A stretch of DNA of 64,000 nt. It comes from Clostridia bacterium. Lineage in GTDB: Bacteria; Bacillota; Clostridia; CAKSNL01; HGM11501. Below the pieces are notes generated by a model. It was not told the DNA's origin. It ran no database searches and saw only the letters and a list, made by a program, of their open reading frames with translations. Below, one piece after another: positions 7,928 to 16,187 of this stretch (position 1 is its first letter; every line of letters begins with the position of its first letter). Location of the stretch: positions 86,060 to 150,059 of the forward strand of contig CAAFWO010000052.1 in the NCBI GenBank assembly GCA_900766735.1, read 5' to 3'. A program made the position numbers and the translations under genes.

Positions 7928-9352
7928 ATGAGAAAATTCGATACTAAGGTTCAGCACATTAAATATAAGGTGCTGCGTGAGGTTGCGCGCTTTGCATGGA
8001 ACGGCAACCTGCTCGACCATGTATTGGATATACCGAAAATAATTATTCCGGGCACAACGCCGACGATGCGCTGCTGCGTCTATAAAGAACGCGCGATACT
8101 CTCTGAGCAGGAGCGCGTTGCGATGGGCGGCCATCCGGAAAACCCCAATGTTATTGAGGTAATCGAGGTGGCGTGCGACGAGTGCCCCATGGGCGGATAT
8201 GAAGTCACTAACGCGTGCCGCGGCTGTCTTGCACACAGGTGCGAGGGCGCGTGCAGAAGGGGCGCTATTACCTTCGATCAGAACCACACCGCGCACATCG
8301 ACAAGACTAAATGCGTCGATTGCGGCGCATGCGCAAAGGTCTGCCCCTACAGTGCGATCGTGAGCAGAAAAAGGCCGTGTCAGAACGCATGTAAGGTCAA
8401 GGCTATTTCCGTGAGCGAAAATCTGGCCGCGCTGATCGACAACGAAAAGTGCACCTCGTGCGGAGCGTGCGTTTATCAGTGTCCGTTCGGCGCGATCATG
8501 GATAAGTCATATATTTTGGATACGATTGATATAATTAAGAAAAGTGAGAATAATACCAAATATAAGGTCTATGCCGTCGTAGCGCCGTCGATCTCGAGCC
8601 AGTTTTCCTATGCCGAGCTCGGGAGCGTCGTGACGGGGATTAAAAAGCTCGGCTTTCATGCGGTGGTCGAGGCGGCGCTCGGCGCCGATATGGTGGCATA
8701 TTCCGAGGCGGCGGAGCTTTACGAGAAGGGCTTTTTGATCTCCTCGTGCTGTCCGGCGTTCGTGGACTATGTCGAGAAGAACTTCCCCGATCTTGCCGGT
8801 CACATTTCGCACAATCTTTCGCCGATGGCGGCGATCTCAAAATATATCAAGGAGAAGGACGAGACCGCGAGGATAGTTTTCATCGGCCCGTGCACGGCGA
8901 AGAAGATGGAGGTCTTAAAGGAATCTGTCAAGCCCTATGTTGACAACTGCATCACCTTCGAGGAGCTTCAGGCGCTCTTTGACAGCCGCGATTTTGACTT
9001 AAATGAGCTCCGACCCGAGGCGCTTGACAACGCTTCGTATTTCGGAAGAATTTTTGCAAGAAGCGGAGGACTTTCCGACGCGGTGGCAGAGGCCTTAAAG
9101 GAGCAGGGAAAGACCGATTTTTCATTAAAGGCGGAGTCGTGCGACGGAATCGAGGAGTGCAGGATAGCACTTCTTAAAAAAAGCAAGGGGCTTCTTGACG
9201 CAAACTTTATTGAGGGAATGGCGTGCGTCGGCGGATGCATCGGCGGCGCAGGGTGCTTAACGCACGGCGACAAGAACAAGTCCGAGGTCGACAAATACGG
9301 GCGCAAGGCATTTGAAAAGACAATTGAGGATGCAATCAGAGTGTTAAAATAA
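7928..9352 (+). CDS. hydA2: [FeFe] hydrogenase, group B-like monomeric enzyme
   Basis: The 474-residue protein has a Cys-rich N-terminal region (CDECPMGGYEVTNACRGC and further clusters), two 4Fe-4S ferredoxin motifs (CVDCGACAKVCP, CTSCGACVYQCP) and an H-domain with SSCCPAFVDY (L1), FIGPCTAKKMEV (L2) and GMACVGGCIGGAG (L3). The L1 form with SCCPA and the N-terminal Cys cluster fit the group B ferredoxin-linked hydrogenases of Clostridia. It would exchange electrons between reduced ferredoxin and protons in the cytoplasm. It follows the phosphatase by 20 bases with AAGGAGG, in the same operon as the sensory hydrogenase. Confidence 0.85.
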   Translation: MRKFDTKVQHIKYKVLREVARFAWNGNLLDHVLDIPKIIIPGTTPTMRCCVYKERAILSEQERVAMGGHPENPNVIEVIEVACDECPMGGYEVTNACRGCLAHRCEGACRRGAITFDQNHTAHIDKTKCVDCGACAKVCPYSAIVSRKRPCQNACKVKAISVSENLAALIDNEKCTSCGACVYQCPFGAIMDKSYILDTIDIIKKSENNTKYKVYAVVAPSISSQFSYAELGSVVTGIKKLGFHAVVEAALGADMVAYSEAAELYEKGFLISSCCPAFVDYVEKNFPDLAGHISHNLSPMAAISKYIKEKDETARIVFIGPCTAKKMEVLKESVKPYVDNCITFEELQALFDSRDFDLNELRPEALDNASYFGRIFARSGGLSDAVAEALKEQGKTDFSLKAESCDGIEECRIALLKKSKGLLDANFIEGMACVGGCIGGAGCLTHGDKNKSEVDKYGRKAFEKTIEDAIRVLK

Positions 9353-9364
9353 AGGAGAGTTTTT

Positions 9365-9892
9365 ATGAACATCTGGCACGATATCTCACCAAAAAGAATC
9401 ACGGCGGAAAATTTCATCGGCGTTATCGAGATCAAAAAGGGAAGCAAGAAAAAATATGAGCTTGACAAGGAGACGGGGCTTTTGATTTTGGACAGGATCC
9501 TTTACACGTCCACGCACTATCCGGCAAACTACGGTTTCATTCCGAGAACGCTCGCGGACGACGGCGACCCGTTGGACATTCTGGTTTTAACCACCGAGGA
9601 CATTGACCCGATGGTGCTTGTCAAGTGCTATCCCATCGGCGTTATCGTTATGATGGACGGAGGAAAGAGGGACGAGAAGATCATCGCGATACCGTTTGAC
9701 GACCCGACCTATAACGCCTACGGCGATATTTCAGACCTTCCGGCTCATATTTTTGACGAGATGCGCCACTTTTTCGAGACCTATAAGGAGCTTGAAGGAA
9801 AATCCACCGCAGTGGACGAGGTCTTGGGGCGCAGCGAAGCTGTCGCGATTATAAAAGAGAGCATAGACAACTACAACGAGATTTTTTCCTGA
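9365..9892 (+). CDS. ppa: Inorganic pyrophosphatase (family I)
   Basis: The 175-residue protein has the family I signature DDGDPLDILVL (about 65-75) with the metal-binding Asp residues, PANYGFIP before it, and KRDEKIIAIP after it. It hydrolyses PPi in the cytosol, which pulls biosynthetic reactions forward. It follows the hydrogenase gene by 12 bases with AAAGGAGAG and is the last gene before a strong terminator. The presence of a PPi-dependent phosphofructokinase at 58142 means PPi is also used as an energy donor here, so this enzyme may be controlled. Confidence 0.92.
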   Translation: MNIWHDISPKRITAENFIGVIEIKKGSKKKYELDKETGLLILDRILYTSTHYPANYGFIPRTLADDGDPLDILVLTTEDIDPMVLVKCYPIGVIVMMDGGKRDEKIIAIPFDDPTYNAYGDISDLPAHIFDEMRHFFETYKELEGKSTAVDEVLGRSEAVAIIKESIDNYNEIFS

Positions 9893-9931
9893 CGACGGTT
9901 TTGTCATATTTAAAAACAGCAAAAAAGAGAG

Positions 9932-9966
9932 AAAAACAGCATAAACCACAAGGCTATGCTGTTTTT
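9932..9966 (+). terminator. Rho-independent terminator of the hydrogenase operon
   Basis: AAAAACAGCATA and TATGCTGTTTTT pair around a loop of about 11 bases, ending in a T run. Confidence 0.9.
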
Positions 9967-9994
9967 GAGTTAAAGGAAAAACAACATTATTATG

Positions 9995-10023
9995 ATGACT
10001 TTTCCCCTTTTTGGTGTTATAAT
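9995..10023 (+). promoter_or_regulatory. Promoter of the secreted-enzyme module
   Basis: ATGACT and TATAAT are 17 bases apart, with TGT before the -10 (extended -10), 30 bases upstream of the 10053 start. Confidence 0.7.
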
Positions 10024-10052
10024 ATATGTAAAGACAAAGGAGGAATAAAATT

Positions 10053-12731
10053 ATGAAAAGGATATGCTTGATCTTGACGGCGCTGGCGCTTTGTCTCACA
10101 CTCGTGCCGGCATATGCCGCCGGCGAGATGGCGGTTTCGGACGCAGATTTTAAATCGGCCGAAGGGTACGACGTAAGAGATTCGCTCACCGTGCTGAACG
10201 ACGGGGGATATTTCGGCTTTGCCGGGGTGGACTTATCGGGCATAAAGTCCGTCACCGTCAAGGCAAAGTGCTCTATGCCCTACGGCACGAACGGGGACAC
10301 GCTCGCCGTCGTTTTGGACGACCCCAAAAAAGGCGGGGATATCGGCTACGTCTTAATAAATTCCGAGTATGAGACGGAATTTAGCGCAAACATCAAAGAG
10401 ACGGCCGGCAAGCACGACGTTTATTTTGTTTCGTGCTACGGCAATAACTTTTATAACTCGTACATATCGGTTGAATTTAATAAAGAGGCTGTTAAAAACG
10501 AGCTTTCCCCGGTTCCCGATGAAAAAATAATTGACCATTACTCCGACACCTGGGCGCTGACGGATTCGCTCGGGCGCGAGGCGGCATCATACGCCGAGGC
10601 GGGAGAGGTCAAGACGGGCGATCACTATGTCGGCATGATGTACTGGAACTGGCATTCATCATCCGACACTCTGCCGCTGGTCATAAGCGAGGTCATCAAA
10701 AATCACCCGGAGGCGAAGGAGGACTACTCAAACTCCGCATGGGGAACGGGCGAGACCTGGTGGGACGAGCCGGTTCTTGGCTTTTACTCGGGCGAGGACT
10801 ATTTCGTTTACCGCCGCCACGCCGCAATGCTTGCCGCGGCAGGAGTGGACTTTTTGCTCTTTGATTACACCAACGTCGATATGACGTTTACGCGCAACTT
10901 AAACGTGATGTTAAAGGCGTTTCACGACTCGCGAGAGGCGGGCGTTAATGTGCCGAAGCTCTCGGCATATTTCGGCGGTCCGCAAAATGCGGCGAGCGCG
11001 ATAAAGTCCTTCCGGATGAATTTCCTCGGAAACGAGGACTATTCAGACCTTTTGTTCATATGGGACGGCAAGCCGGCGGTCGTTATAAGGCCTTTGACCG
11101 AAATCGGCCGGTATATCGTGAATAACTCCGAGAGAGATAAAAAGCTGATACAGGATATTTACAAAAAAATTACCGTCAGAACCCCGGGTAACAGGCAAAA
11201 CGGGCAGGATGGCGGCACCCCGGCGTGGATCTGGCTTGAGAACTACCCCCTTCACGAGTGGGGCGCTCACCGCGACGACGGAAGGGTCGAGGCGATGACC
11301 GTCGGCGTTTCCATCAACCATTCGTATGTATATAACTACACCTACACTGGCGTCGCGTCCGATCCTTATACGAAGGGCAGAGCATACACCGAAGGCTTCG
11401 GCGAGGGGGACGACCCGAGGAGCGGCGCGTTCTTCCGCGAGCAGAGCGCACAGGTGCTCGATGTTGACCCGGCGATCGTCATAATCGACGGGTGGAATGA
11501 GTTTAAGGCGACGCGCCAGCAAAACTACGCAGGCTTTAAAAACGCGTTTGTCGACACGTTTGACTCAGAAAACAGCCGCGACTTAGAGCCGGTTAAGGGC
11601 ATTTTGAAAGACGACGGCTATGTGATGTTAGTCGACTTCATCAGAAAATACAAGGGCGTTCGCCCGGCACCGGCCGCGTCGGAGGAAAAGACTATCGACC
11701 TTTCGGGCTCACCGGAGCAGTGGAGCGGCGTTTTGCCCGAATACTTAAACTATTATGACGCATATGAGCGCACGGACAAGGGGCAGGGCGCAGTCTATGA
11801 AGGCAGGACCGTCAACTCCATCGAGAGCGCAAAGGTTGCGCGCGACGGGGAAAAGATATACTTCCTCGTCAAGTGCAGGGGCAATATCGACAAGACCGCG
11901 ACGGAATTTTTGCACCTTTACATAAATTCCGACCGCAACTATGCGACGGGCCGGGAGGGCTATGACTTTGCGGCAGGCCGCACAAAGGGCGCTCTGGAAA
12001 AGTACGAGGACGGAAGCTGGATAAAGGTCGCGGACTTAAGCTACACCGTTACGGGCGAATATCTGATGTTTGAGATTCCGAGAGCGGTTTTAAACCTCGG
12101 CGATGAGCTGAACTTTGAATTTAAATGGGTGGACTCAGCCGGAGAGATCGCGACCGGGGAGATTTTGGACCTTTATAAGACGGGCTCGGCCGCTCCCCTG
12201 GGAAGATTTAACTATGTTTACACCGAAAAAGCGGAAAAGACCCTTTCTTCAGCAGAGCGCGGAAGGCTTTACGGCACGGCGGTATTTAAGGCAGGCTCTT
12301 CAAAAATGAACGTTTCGGGCGCAAGGATGGACATTTATACCGACAGTAAAGTGACGGCGGTTGAATCCGGCGGCACGCTCTATATTCCGTACACCGCGTT
12401 TGAGGACGTTTTATACGGCGAGTCCAAGGCCGAGTATGACCCGGGCGACAACACGCTCCACCTCTCTTGCTTTGACTTAGAGGAGAGGGACATAAAGAAC
12501 GAGCTTTGGACATATTCGGTTCTCGGAAGCTTTGAGGCCAAGGTGAACGGGCGCGCGAAAGCGCTTTCGCACCCGACGGCGCTCATTAACGGGATCATCT
12601 GTATCCCGGTGACGTATTTTTCCGACTGCCTCGGCTTTGAGCTTTATGAAAAGGACGGCGTCTATGCCGTTTCACGCTACGGAAAAGCGCCGGAGAGCGA
12701 CGTTTTGGCCGCGGCAGATCTTCTTGACTGA
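10053..12731 (+). CDS. Secreted multidomain glycan-active protein (TIM-barrel GH71/99-like, with CBM9-like and amine-oxidase-N-like domains)
   Basis: The 892-residue protein has a signal peptide (1-23, ending AYAA), a beta-sandwich resembling CBM6 (about 25-145, with AGKHDVYFV), a central barrel region (about 165-520) with VDFLLFDYTN (about 266-275) and VIIDGWNEF (about 474-482), a CBM9-like module (about 550-700, with FLHLYINSDRN) and a C-terminal copper amine oxidase N-terminal-like domain (about 730-880). The WNEW/F strand and DxTN motif suggest a glycoside hydrolase clan with GH71/GH99-like barrels, but I cannot name a CAZy family. It is paralogous to 30329-33076 over its full length. The start has AAAGGAGG upstream. 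Acts outside the cell on an unknown glycan. Confidence 0.65.
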   Translation: MKRICLILTALALCLTLVPAYAAGEMAVSDADFKSAEGYDVRDSLTVLNDGGYFGFAGVDLSGIKSVTVKAKCSMPYGTNGDTLAVVLDDPKKGGDIGYVLINSEYETEFSANIKETAGKHDVYFVSCYGNNFYNSYISVEFNKEAVKNELSPVPDEKIIDHYSDTWALTDSLGREAASYAEAGEVKTGDHYVGMMYWNWHSSSDTLPLVISEVIKNHPEAKEDYSNSAWGTGETWWDEPVLGFYSGEDYFVYRRHAAMLAAAGVDFLLFDYTNVDMTFTRNLNVMLKAFHDSREAGVNVPKLSAYFGGPQNAASAIKSFRMNFLGNEDYSDLLFIWDGKPAVVIRPLTEIGRYIVNNSERDKKLIQDIYKKITVRTPGNRQNGQDGGTPAWIWLENYPLHEWGAHRDDGRVEAMTVGVSINHSYVYNYTYTGVASDPYTKGRAYTEGFGEGDDPRSGAFFREQSAQVLDVDPAIVIIDGWNEFKATRQQNYAGFKNAFVDTFDSENSRDLEPVKGILKDDGYVMLVDFIRKYKGVRPAPAASEEKTIDLSGSPEQWSGVLPEYLNYYDAYERTDKGQGAVYEGRTVNSIESAKVARDGEKIYFLVKCRGNIDKTATEFLHLYINSDRNYATGREGYDFAAGRTKGALEKYEDGSWIKVADLSYTVTGEYLMFEIPRAVLNLGDELNFEFKWVDSAGEIATGEILDLYKTGSAAPLGRFNYVYTEKAEKTLSSAERGRLYGTAVFKAGSSKMNVSGARMDIYTDSKVTAVESGGTLYIPYTAFEDVLYGESKAEYDPGDNTLHLSCFDLEERDIKNELWTYSVLGSFEAKVNGRAKALSHPTALINGIICIPVTYFSDCLGFELYEKDGVYAVSRYGKAPESDVLAAADLLD

Positions 12732-12744
12732 AGGAGGGCGGAAT

Positions 12745-14190
12745 ATGAAAAAAATATTTGCAATATTAACGGTTCTTTGCCTCGCCCTTTCACCGGCGGT
12801 GAGCATGGCGATCTCGGACGGCGAACGTAAGACCGACCCGGTGCTTGCAGATAAGTCGGCATGGGTCATTTCGGCAAGCTCGGAATTTTCCGAGTGGACG
12901 GGCGTAAAGGCGGCGTTTGACGATAATGCCGACACGTTCTGGCACTCAAAATACACCGCAGAGAACGGACAGGTGACCTGGACTGAACCCGCGCCGTACG
13001 AGATTATAGTTACATTCCCGGAAAAGACCTTTATTTCGGGAATGACCTATCAGCCGAGGTCGAGCATCGGCGGAACTATCACAAAGTGCGAGATATATGC
13101 CTCGGCGGCGACTTCGGGTGAGATGACGCTTTTGACTGTGGCTGAGATGACGCCGGACATCGGCTTTAAGACCGTGAATTTCTATGCCAACGTCGAAGTC
13201 AAAAGAATCAAGCTAAACATCACCGATACGGTCGGCACGGTCGGTACCGCGGCAGAGATCGATTTTCTTGAAAAGAATGACGCTCTGAAATCTGTCGCAC
13301 TCGGAAAATATGCAGAGTATGAGGCAGAAAACAAGCTCTATCTTATCGGTTCGGCGCACTTCGCGGCAAAAAGCGAGACCCCGGTCTGGGCGGGGCACGA
13401 CGTTTCGTCGATGTTTGACGGCGGCGTGAACAGCTTCTGGCAGACGGAGGCGACGGAATTTCCTGTTTCGTTTGACATTAATATGAAAGATGCACAGGAG
13501 ATCTCAAGGATCGAGTGCCTTCCCAGGCAGTCGGACGACTGTCACGGAAACTGGAAGGCGTTCGAGATATGGGCAGGGGACAGCGAAGAAGCGCTCACAA
13601 AGGTCTATGAAACCGACGATTCACCCAAAAACCTTGACAGAAAGATAATTGAATTTAAAACTCCGCTTAAGGCAAAATATTTAAGATTCGTTATTAACGA
13701 CGCTTTTGCAAGCCGCGCGTCGTGTGCTGAGCTTTACTTTTATCAGACCAAAGAGGCAAAGGACAGGGCGGAGAAAGAAAAATATGAAAAGTATGTCTTA
13801 AGGGTCGGCGAGAAGAAAATAACGGTTACCCGTGGCGGCTCGACATACGAAAAGGAGCTTGACACCGCGCCATATATCTATCCCGGCAAGGGAACGACAA
13901 TGATCCCTCTGCGCGGACTCGTTGAAGAGATGGGCGGCAAGATCGAATGGAACGCTGAGAACGAGAGAATCACGATCAGCGCGCCGACAGGCAGGATCGA
14001 AATGTATGTTCAGAAAAAGACGGTTTTATCCGAGCACCCTAACTACGGCATGGTGCGCTACACTCTTTCCGTCGCGCCCAAGATCAAAGATTCGCGCACG
14101 TTCATTCCGCTCAGGTTTGTGTCAGAGCACCTTGGCTATAACGTCACCTGGAACGGCGAGACGAGAGAAATTACGATAGAGAAAAAGTAA
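12745..14190 (+). CDS. Secreted discoidin (F5/8 type C) protein with amine-oxidase-N-like domain
   Basis: The 481-residue protein has a signal peptide (1-22), two discoidin-type domains (about 28-170 and 190-345; each shows the AFDDNADTFWHS or MFDGGVNSFWQT signature) and a C-terminal copper amine oxidase N-terminal-like domain (about 365-480, with MIPLRGLVEEMGG and FIPLRFVSEHLGY). Discoidin domains bind sugars or polysaccharides. The start at 12745 has GGAGGGCGG upstream and gives a proper signal peptide, whereas the longer frame lies inside the preceding gene. It follows the enzyme gene by 13 bases, and the same pairing is repeated at 30329-35204. Confidence 0.8.
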   Translation: MKKIFAILTVLCLALSPAVSMAISDGERKTDPVLADKSAWVISASSEFSEWTGVKAAFDDNADTFWHSKYTAENGQVTWTEPAPYEIIVTFPEKTFISGMTYQPRSSIGGTITKCEIYASAATSGEMTLLTVAEMTPDIGFKTVNFYANVEVKRIKLNITDTVGTVGTAAEIDFLEKNDALKSVALGKYAEYEAENKLYLIGSAHFAAKSETPVWAGHDVSSMFDGGVNSFWQTEATEFPVSFDINMKDAQEISRIECLPRQSDDCHGNWKAFEIWAGDSEEALTKVYETDDSPKNLDRKIIEFKTPLKAKYLRFVINDAFASRASCAELYFYQTKEAKDRAEKEKYEKYVLRVGEKKITVTRGGSTYEKELDTAPYIYPGKGTTMIPLRGLVEEMGGKIEWNAENERITISAPTGRIEMYVQKKTVLSEHPNYGMVRYTLSVAPKIKDSRTFIPLRFVSEHLGYNVTWNGETREITIEKK

Positions 14191-14239
14191 AAGAAGTGAG
14201 TTTTTAAGGCTTTATGGTAAAATGAAGAGGGGGGATTTT

Positions 14240-14713
14240 ATGAAGCTTTTATTTAAGCAGCGTTTTTTCTCGTGGTTTGATTCATATGACATTTATTACG
14301 AGGACGGGAGCACGGCATATACGGTCGGGGGAAAGCTCGCCTGGGGGCACAAGCTCGTTATTTCCGACCCGTCGGGAAACGAGGTCGGAATGCTCCGCGA
14401 GGTGATCTTTTCGTGGTTTCCGCGTTTTGAATTTTTCATAAACGGAAATTATGTGGGCGCTGTCAAAAAGGAATTTTCGTTTTTCAGGCCGCGCTATAAT
14501 GTCGACTTTAAGTCCTGGTCGGTCGTCGGCAACTTCTGGGAGTGGGACTATGAAATTTCGTCCCCGTCGGGGCACATCGCCTCGGTATCCAAAAAGCCTT
14601 TCAATTTTACCGATACATATCAGATCGATGTTTCCGACCCGTCGGACGCGCTCGGCGCTCTTTTGGTCGTCCTCGCGATCGACGCGGAAAAATGCACGAG
14701 ATCAAACACTTGA
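14240..14713 (+). CDS. LURP-one-related (LOR/YxjI-type) protein
   Basis: The 157-residue protein is built of short beta-strands with the repeated pattern of LURP-one-related proteins (YDIYYEDGSTAYTVGGK, KLVISDPSGNEVG, FEFFINGNYVGAVKKE, WDYEISSPSGHIASV). The fold is a tubby-like barrel; the bacterial role is not established. The ATG at 14240 follows GAGGGGGG, which is a better site than for the in-frame ATG at 14222. Its stop overlaps the -35 of the next promoter. Confidence 0.75.
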   Translation: MKLLFKQRFFSWFDSYDIYYEDGSTAYTVGGKLAWGHKLVISDPSGNEVGMLREVIFSWFPRFEFFINGNYVGAVKKEFSFFRPRYNVDFKSWSVVGNFWEWDYEISSPSGHIASVSKKPFNFTDTYQIDVSDPSDALGALLVVLAIDAEKCTRSNT

Positions 14714-14737
14714 CAATTTTTAAAAAGCGAGTATAAT
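14710..14737 (+). promoter_or_regulatory. Consensus promoter upstream of the C26 peptidase gene
   Basis: TTGACA and TATAAT are 16 bases apart. The -35 overlaps the stop codon of the LURP-one gene. Confidence 0.65.
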
Positions 14738-14747
14738 AATATAAAAC

Positions 14748-14782
14748 AAAGGCGTTTTGCATGGGTGCAAAGCGCCTTTTTG
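14748..14782 (+). terminator. Terminator-like hairpin in the leader of the C26 gene
   Basis: AAAGGCGTTTTGCA and TGCAAAGCGCCTTTTT pair around a short loop with one G-T pair and end in a T run. It lies between the promoter and the start codon, so it is either the terminator of the upstream gene or an attenuator of the downstream gene. Confidence 0.75.
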
Positions 14783-14799
14783 CTTAAGGAGATGTTTTT

Positions 14800-15522
14800 A
14801 TGAAACCGTTGATCGGCGTTATGCCGCTTATAGATTATGAAAAGGAGAGCCTCTGGATGCTCCCGGGCTATATGGAGGGACTTATCGAAGCCGGTGCCGC
14901 GCCCGTGATGTTTCCGCTGACGGATGACGACGCGGTGCTTGGCACGCTTTGCGGCAGGATGGACGGATTTTTATTCACCGGAGGACAGGACGTTTCGCCC
15001 TCGCTTTATGGCGAAAAAGTGCGTTTTTCAAATGTTTCGCCCTCGCCCGAGCGCGACAGGGAGGAAAAAAAGGTGCTCTCCTATGCATTGGAGCACGATG
15101 TGCCGGTTCTTGGCATCTGCCGCGGCATCCAGTTTTTAAATGCATTTCTGGGCGGCACGCTCTATCAGGATATTCCTAATGAGCACCAAGGGGCAAACCA
15201 CTGCCAGAAGCCGCCATACGACGCGCCGTGCCACATGGTGAAAATCCTTCCCGGTACGCCAATGCAAAAGCTCTTAAAAAAGAACAGTATGGGAGTAAAC
15301 AGCTATCACCACCAGGCGATAAAAAAGCTTTCGGAGCGCTTAGTGCCGGAGGCCGTGTCTTCCGACGGGCTGACGGAGGCCGTCTATATGCCGGATAAAA
15401 GCTATGTGCACGCCTGCCAGTGGCACCCGGAGTTTTCCTATAAGGTGAATGAGGACAGCAAGAAAATTTTTTGTGAATTCGTGCGCCATTCTATTGACTT
15501 AATGCGAAAAAAAGAGATATAA
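14800..15522 (+). CDS. Class I glutamine amidotransferase-like peptidase C26 (gamma-glutamyl-GABA hydrolase family)
   Basis: The 240-residue protein has GFLFTGGQDVSPSLYGE (about 52-68), the nucleophile elbow GICRGIQFLN (about 105-114, Cys107) and QWHPEF (about 206-211) supplying the catalytic His and Glu. Members hydrolyse gamma-glutamyl amide bonds, for example gamma-glutamyl-GABA in putrescine breakdown, or gamma-glutamyl peptides. No puu genes are nearby, so the substrate is open. The start has AAGGAGATG upstream. Confidence 0.85.
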   Translation: MKPLIGVMPLIDYEKESLWMLPGYMEGLIEAGAAPVMFPLTDDDAVLGTLCGRMDGFLFTGGQDVSPSLYGEKVRFSNVSPSPERDREEKKVLSYALEHDVPVLGICRGIQFLNAFLGGTLYQDIPNEHQGANHCQKPPYDAPCHMVKILPGTPMQKLLKKNSMGVNSYHHQAIKKLSERLVPEAVSSDGLTEAVYMPDKSYVHACQWHPEFSYKVNEDSKKIFCEFVRHSIDLMRKKEI

Positions 15523-15551
15523 TAATAAAAAACGAAAAGGAGCAAAACGAA

Positions 15552-16124
15552 TTGAAAGCTTTTTTTGAAAAAACCAAGTCAGGCTCATATGTCGGAAGCG
15601 TGCTTTTCGCGATCCTCGGCATCATGCTTTTGATCAACCCCGGCATGTCGTTTGACGTTTTGTGCGTCAGCGTCGGCATGATATTTTTAATTTTTGCCGT
15701 CGTCAACATCATTATGAATTTAAGATCGCCCGTTCCTTTTGTATTCGGCGCGTTCTTGATATGCGATATTGTGATCGGCGTCGCAGGGATATATTTCATT
15801 TCCGCGCCGGCGCTTGTTAAAGGCATTATCCCCGTTGTGCTCGGAATATTGATGATATACCACGCGGTGACGGATATAAGAGCCTCTGTCGCGATGAAGG
15901 AGCTCGGCGGAAAGTATAAGGGCATGATGGCGGTCGGCGTCGTTACGCTCATCATCGCGCTTTTGGTGCTGTTTGACCCGTTCTCCGCCGGAGATGTGAT
16001 GATAAGGCTCATCGGCGCGGCGTTTTTATATGACGGCATTTCCGCGCTCATCGTTATGCTCTCGCTCTCGCACAGGGAGAAGGAGAACAAAAAGGCAAAG
16101 ACCGTTAACTACCGCGAAGTTTAG
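15552..16124 (+). CDS. DUF308/HdeD-type membrane protein
   Basis: The 190-residue protein has six hydrophobic segments in three pairs, the arrangement of the HdeD/DUF308 family, with the GIMLLINPGMS and VLFDPFSAG turns typical of it. HdeD is linked to acid resistance in enterobacteria, but that role is not established for Clostridia. The start is TTG at 15552 with AAGGAG nine bases upstream; no ATG is available before the first membrane segment. Confidence 0.8.
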   Translation: MKAFFEKTKSGSYVGSVLFAILGIMLLINPGMSFDVLCVSVGMIFLIFAVVNIIMNLRSPVPFVFGAFLICDIVIGVAGIYFISAPALVKGIIPVVLGILMIYHAVTDIRASVAMKELGGKYKGMMAVGVVTLIIALLVLFDPFSAGDVMIRLIGAAFLYDGISALIVMLSLSHREKENKKAKTVNYREV

Positions 16125-16126
16125 TA

Positions 16127-16155
16127 TTGATTTTTTCACCGGTTGGTGCTATAAT
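16127..16155 (+). promoter_or_regulatory. Promoter of ilvE
   Basis: TTGATT and TATAAT are 17 bases apart with TGC before the -10 (extended -10). Confidence 0.7.
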
Positions 16156-16187
16156 TAAAAAAGACAAAATGCAAAGGGGCGTTAATA

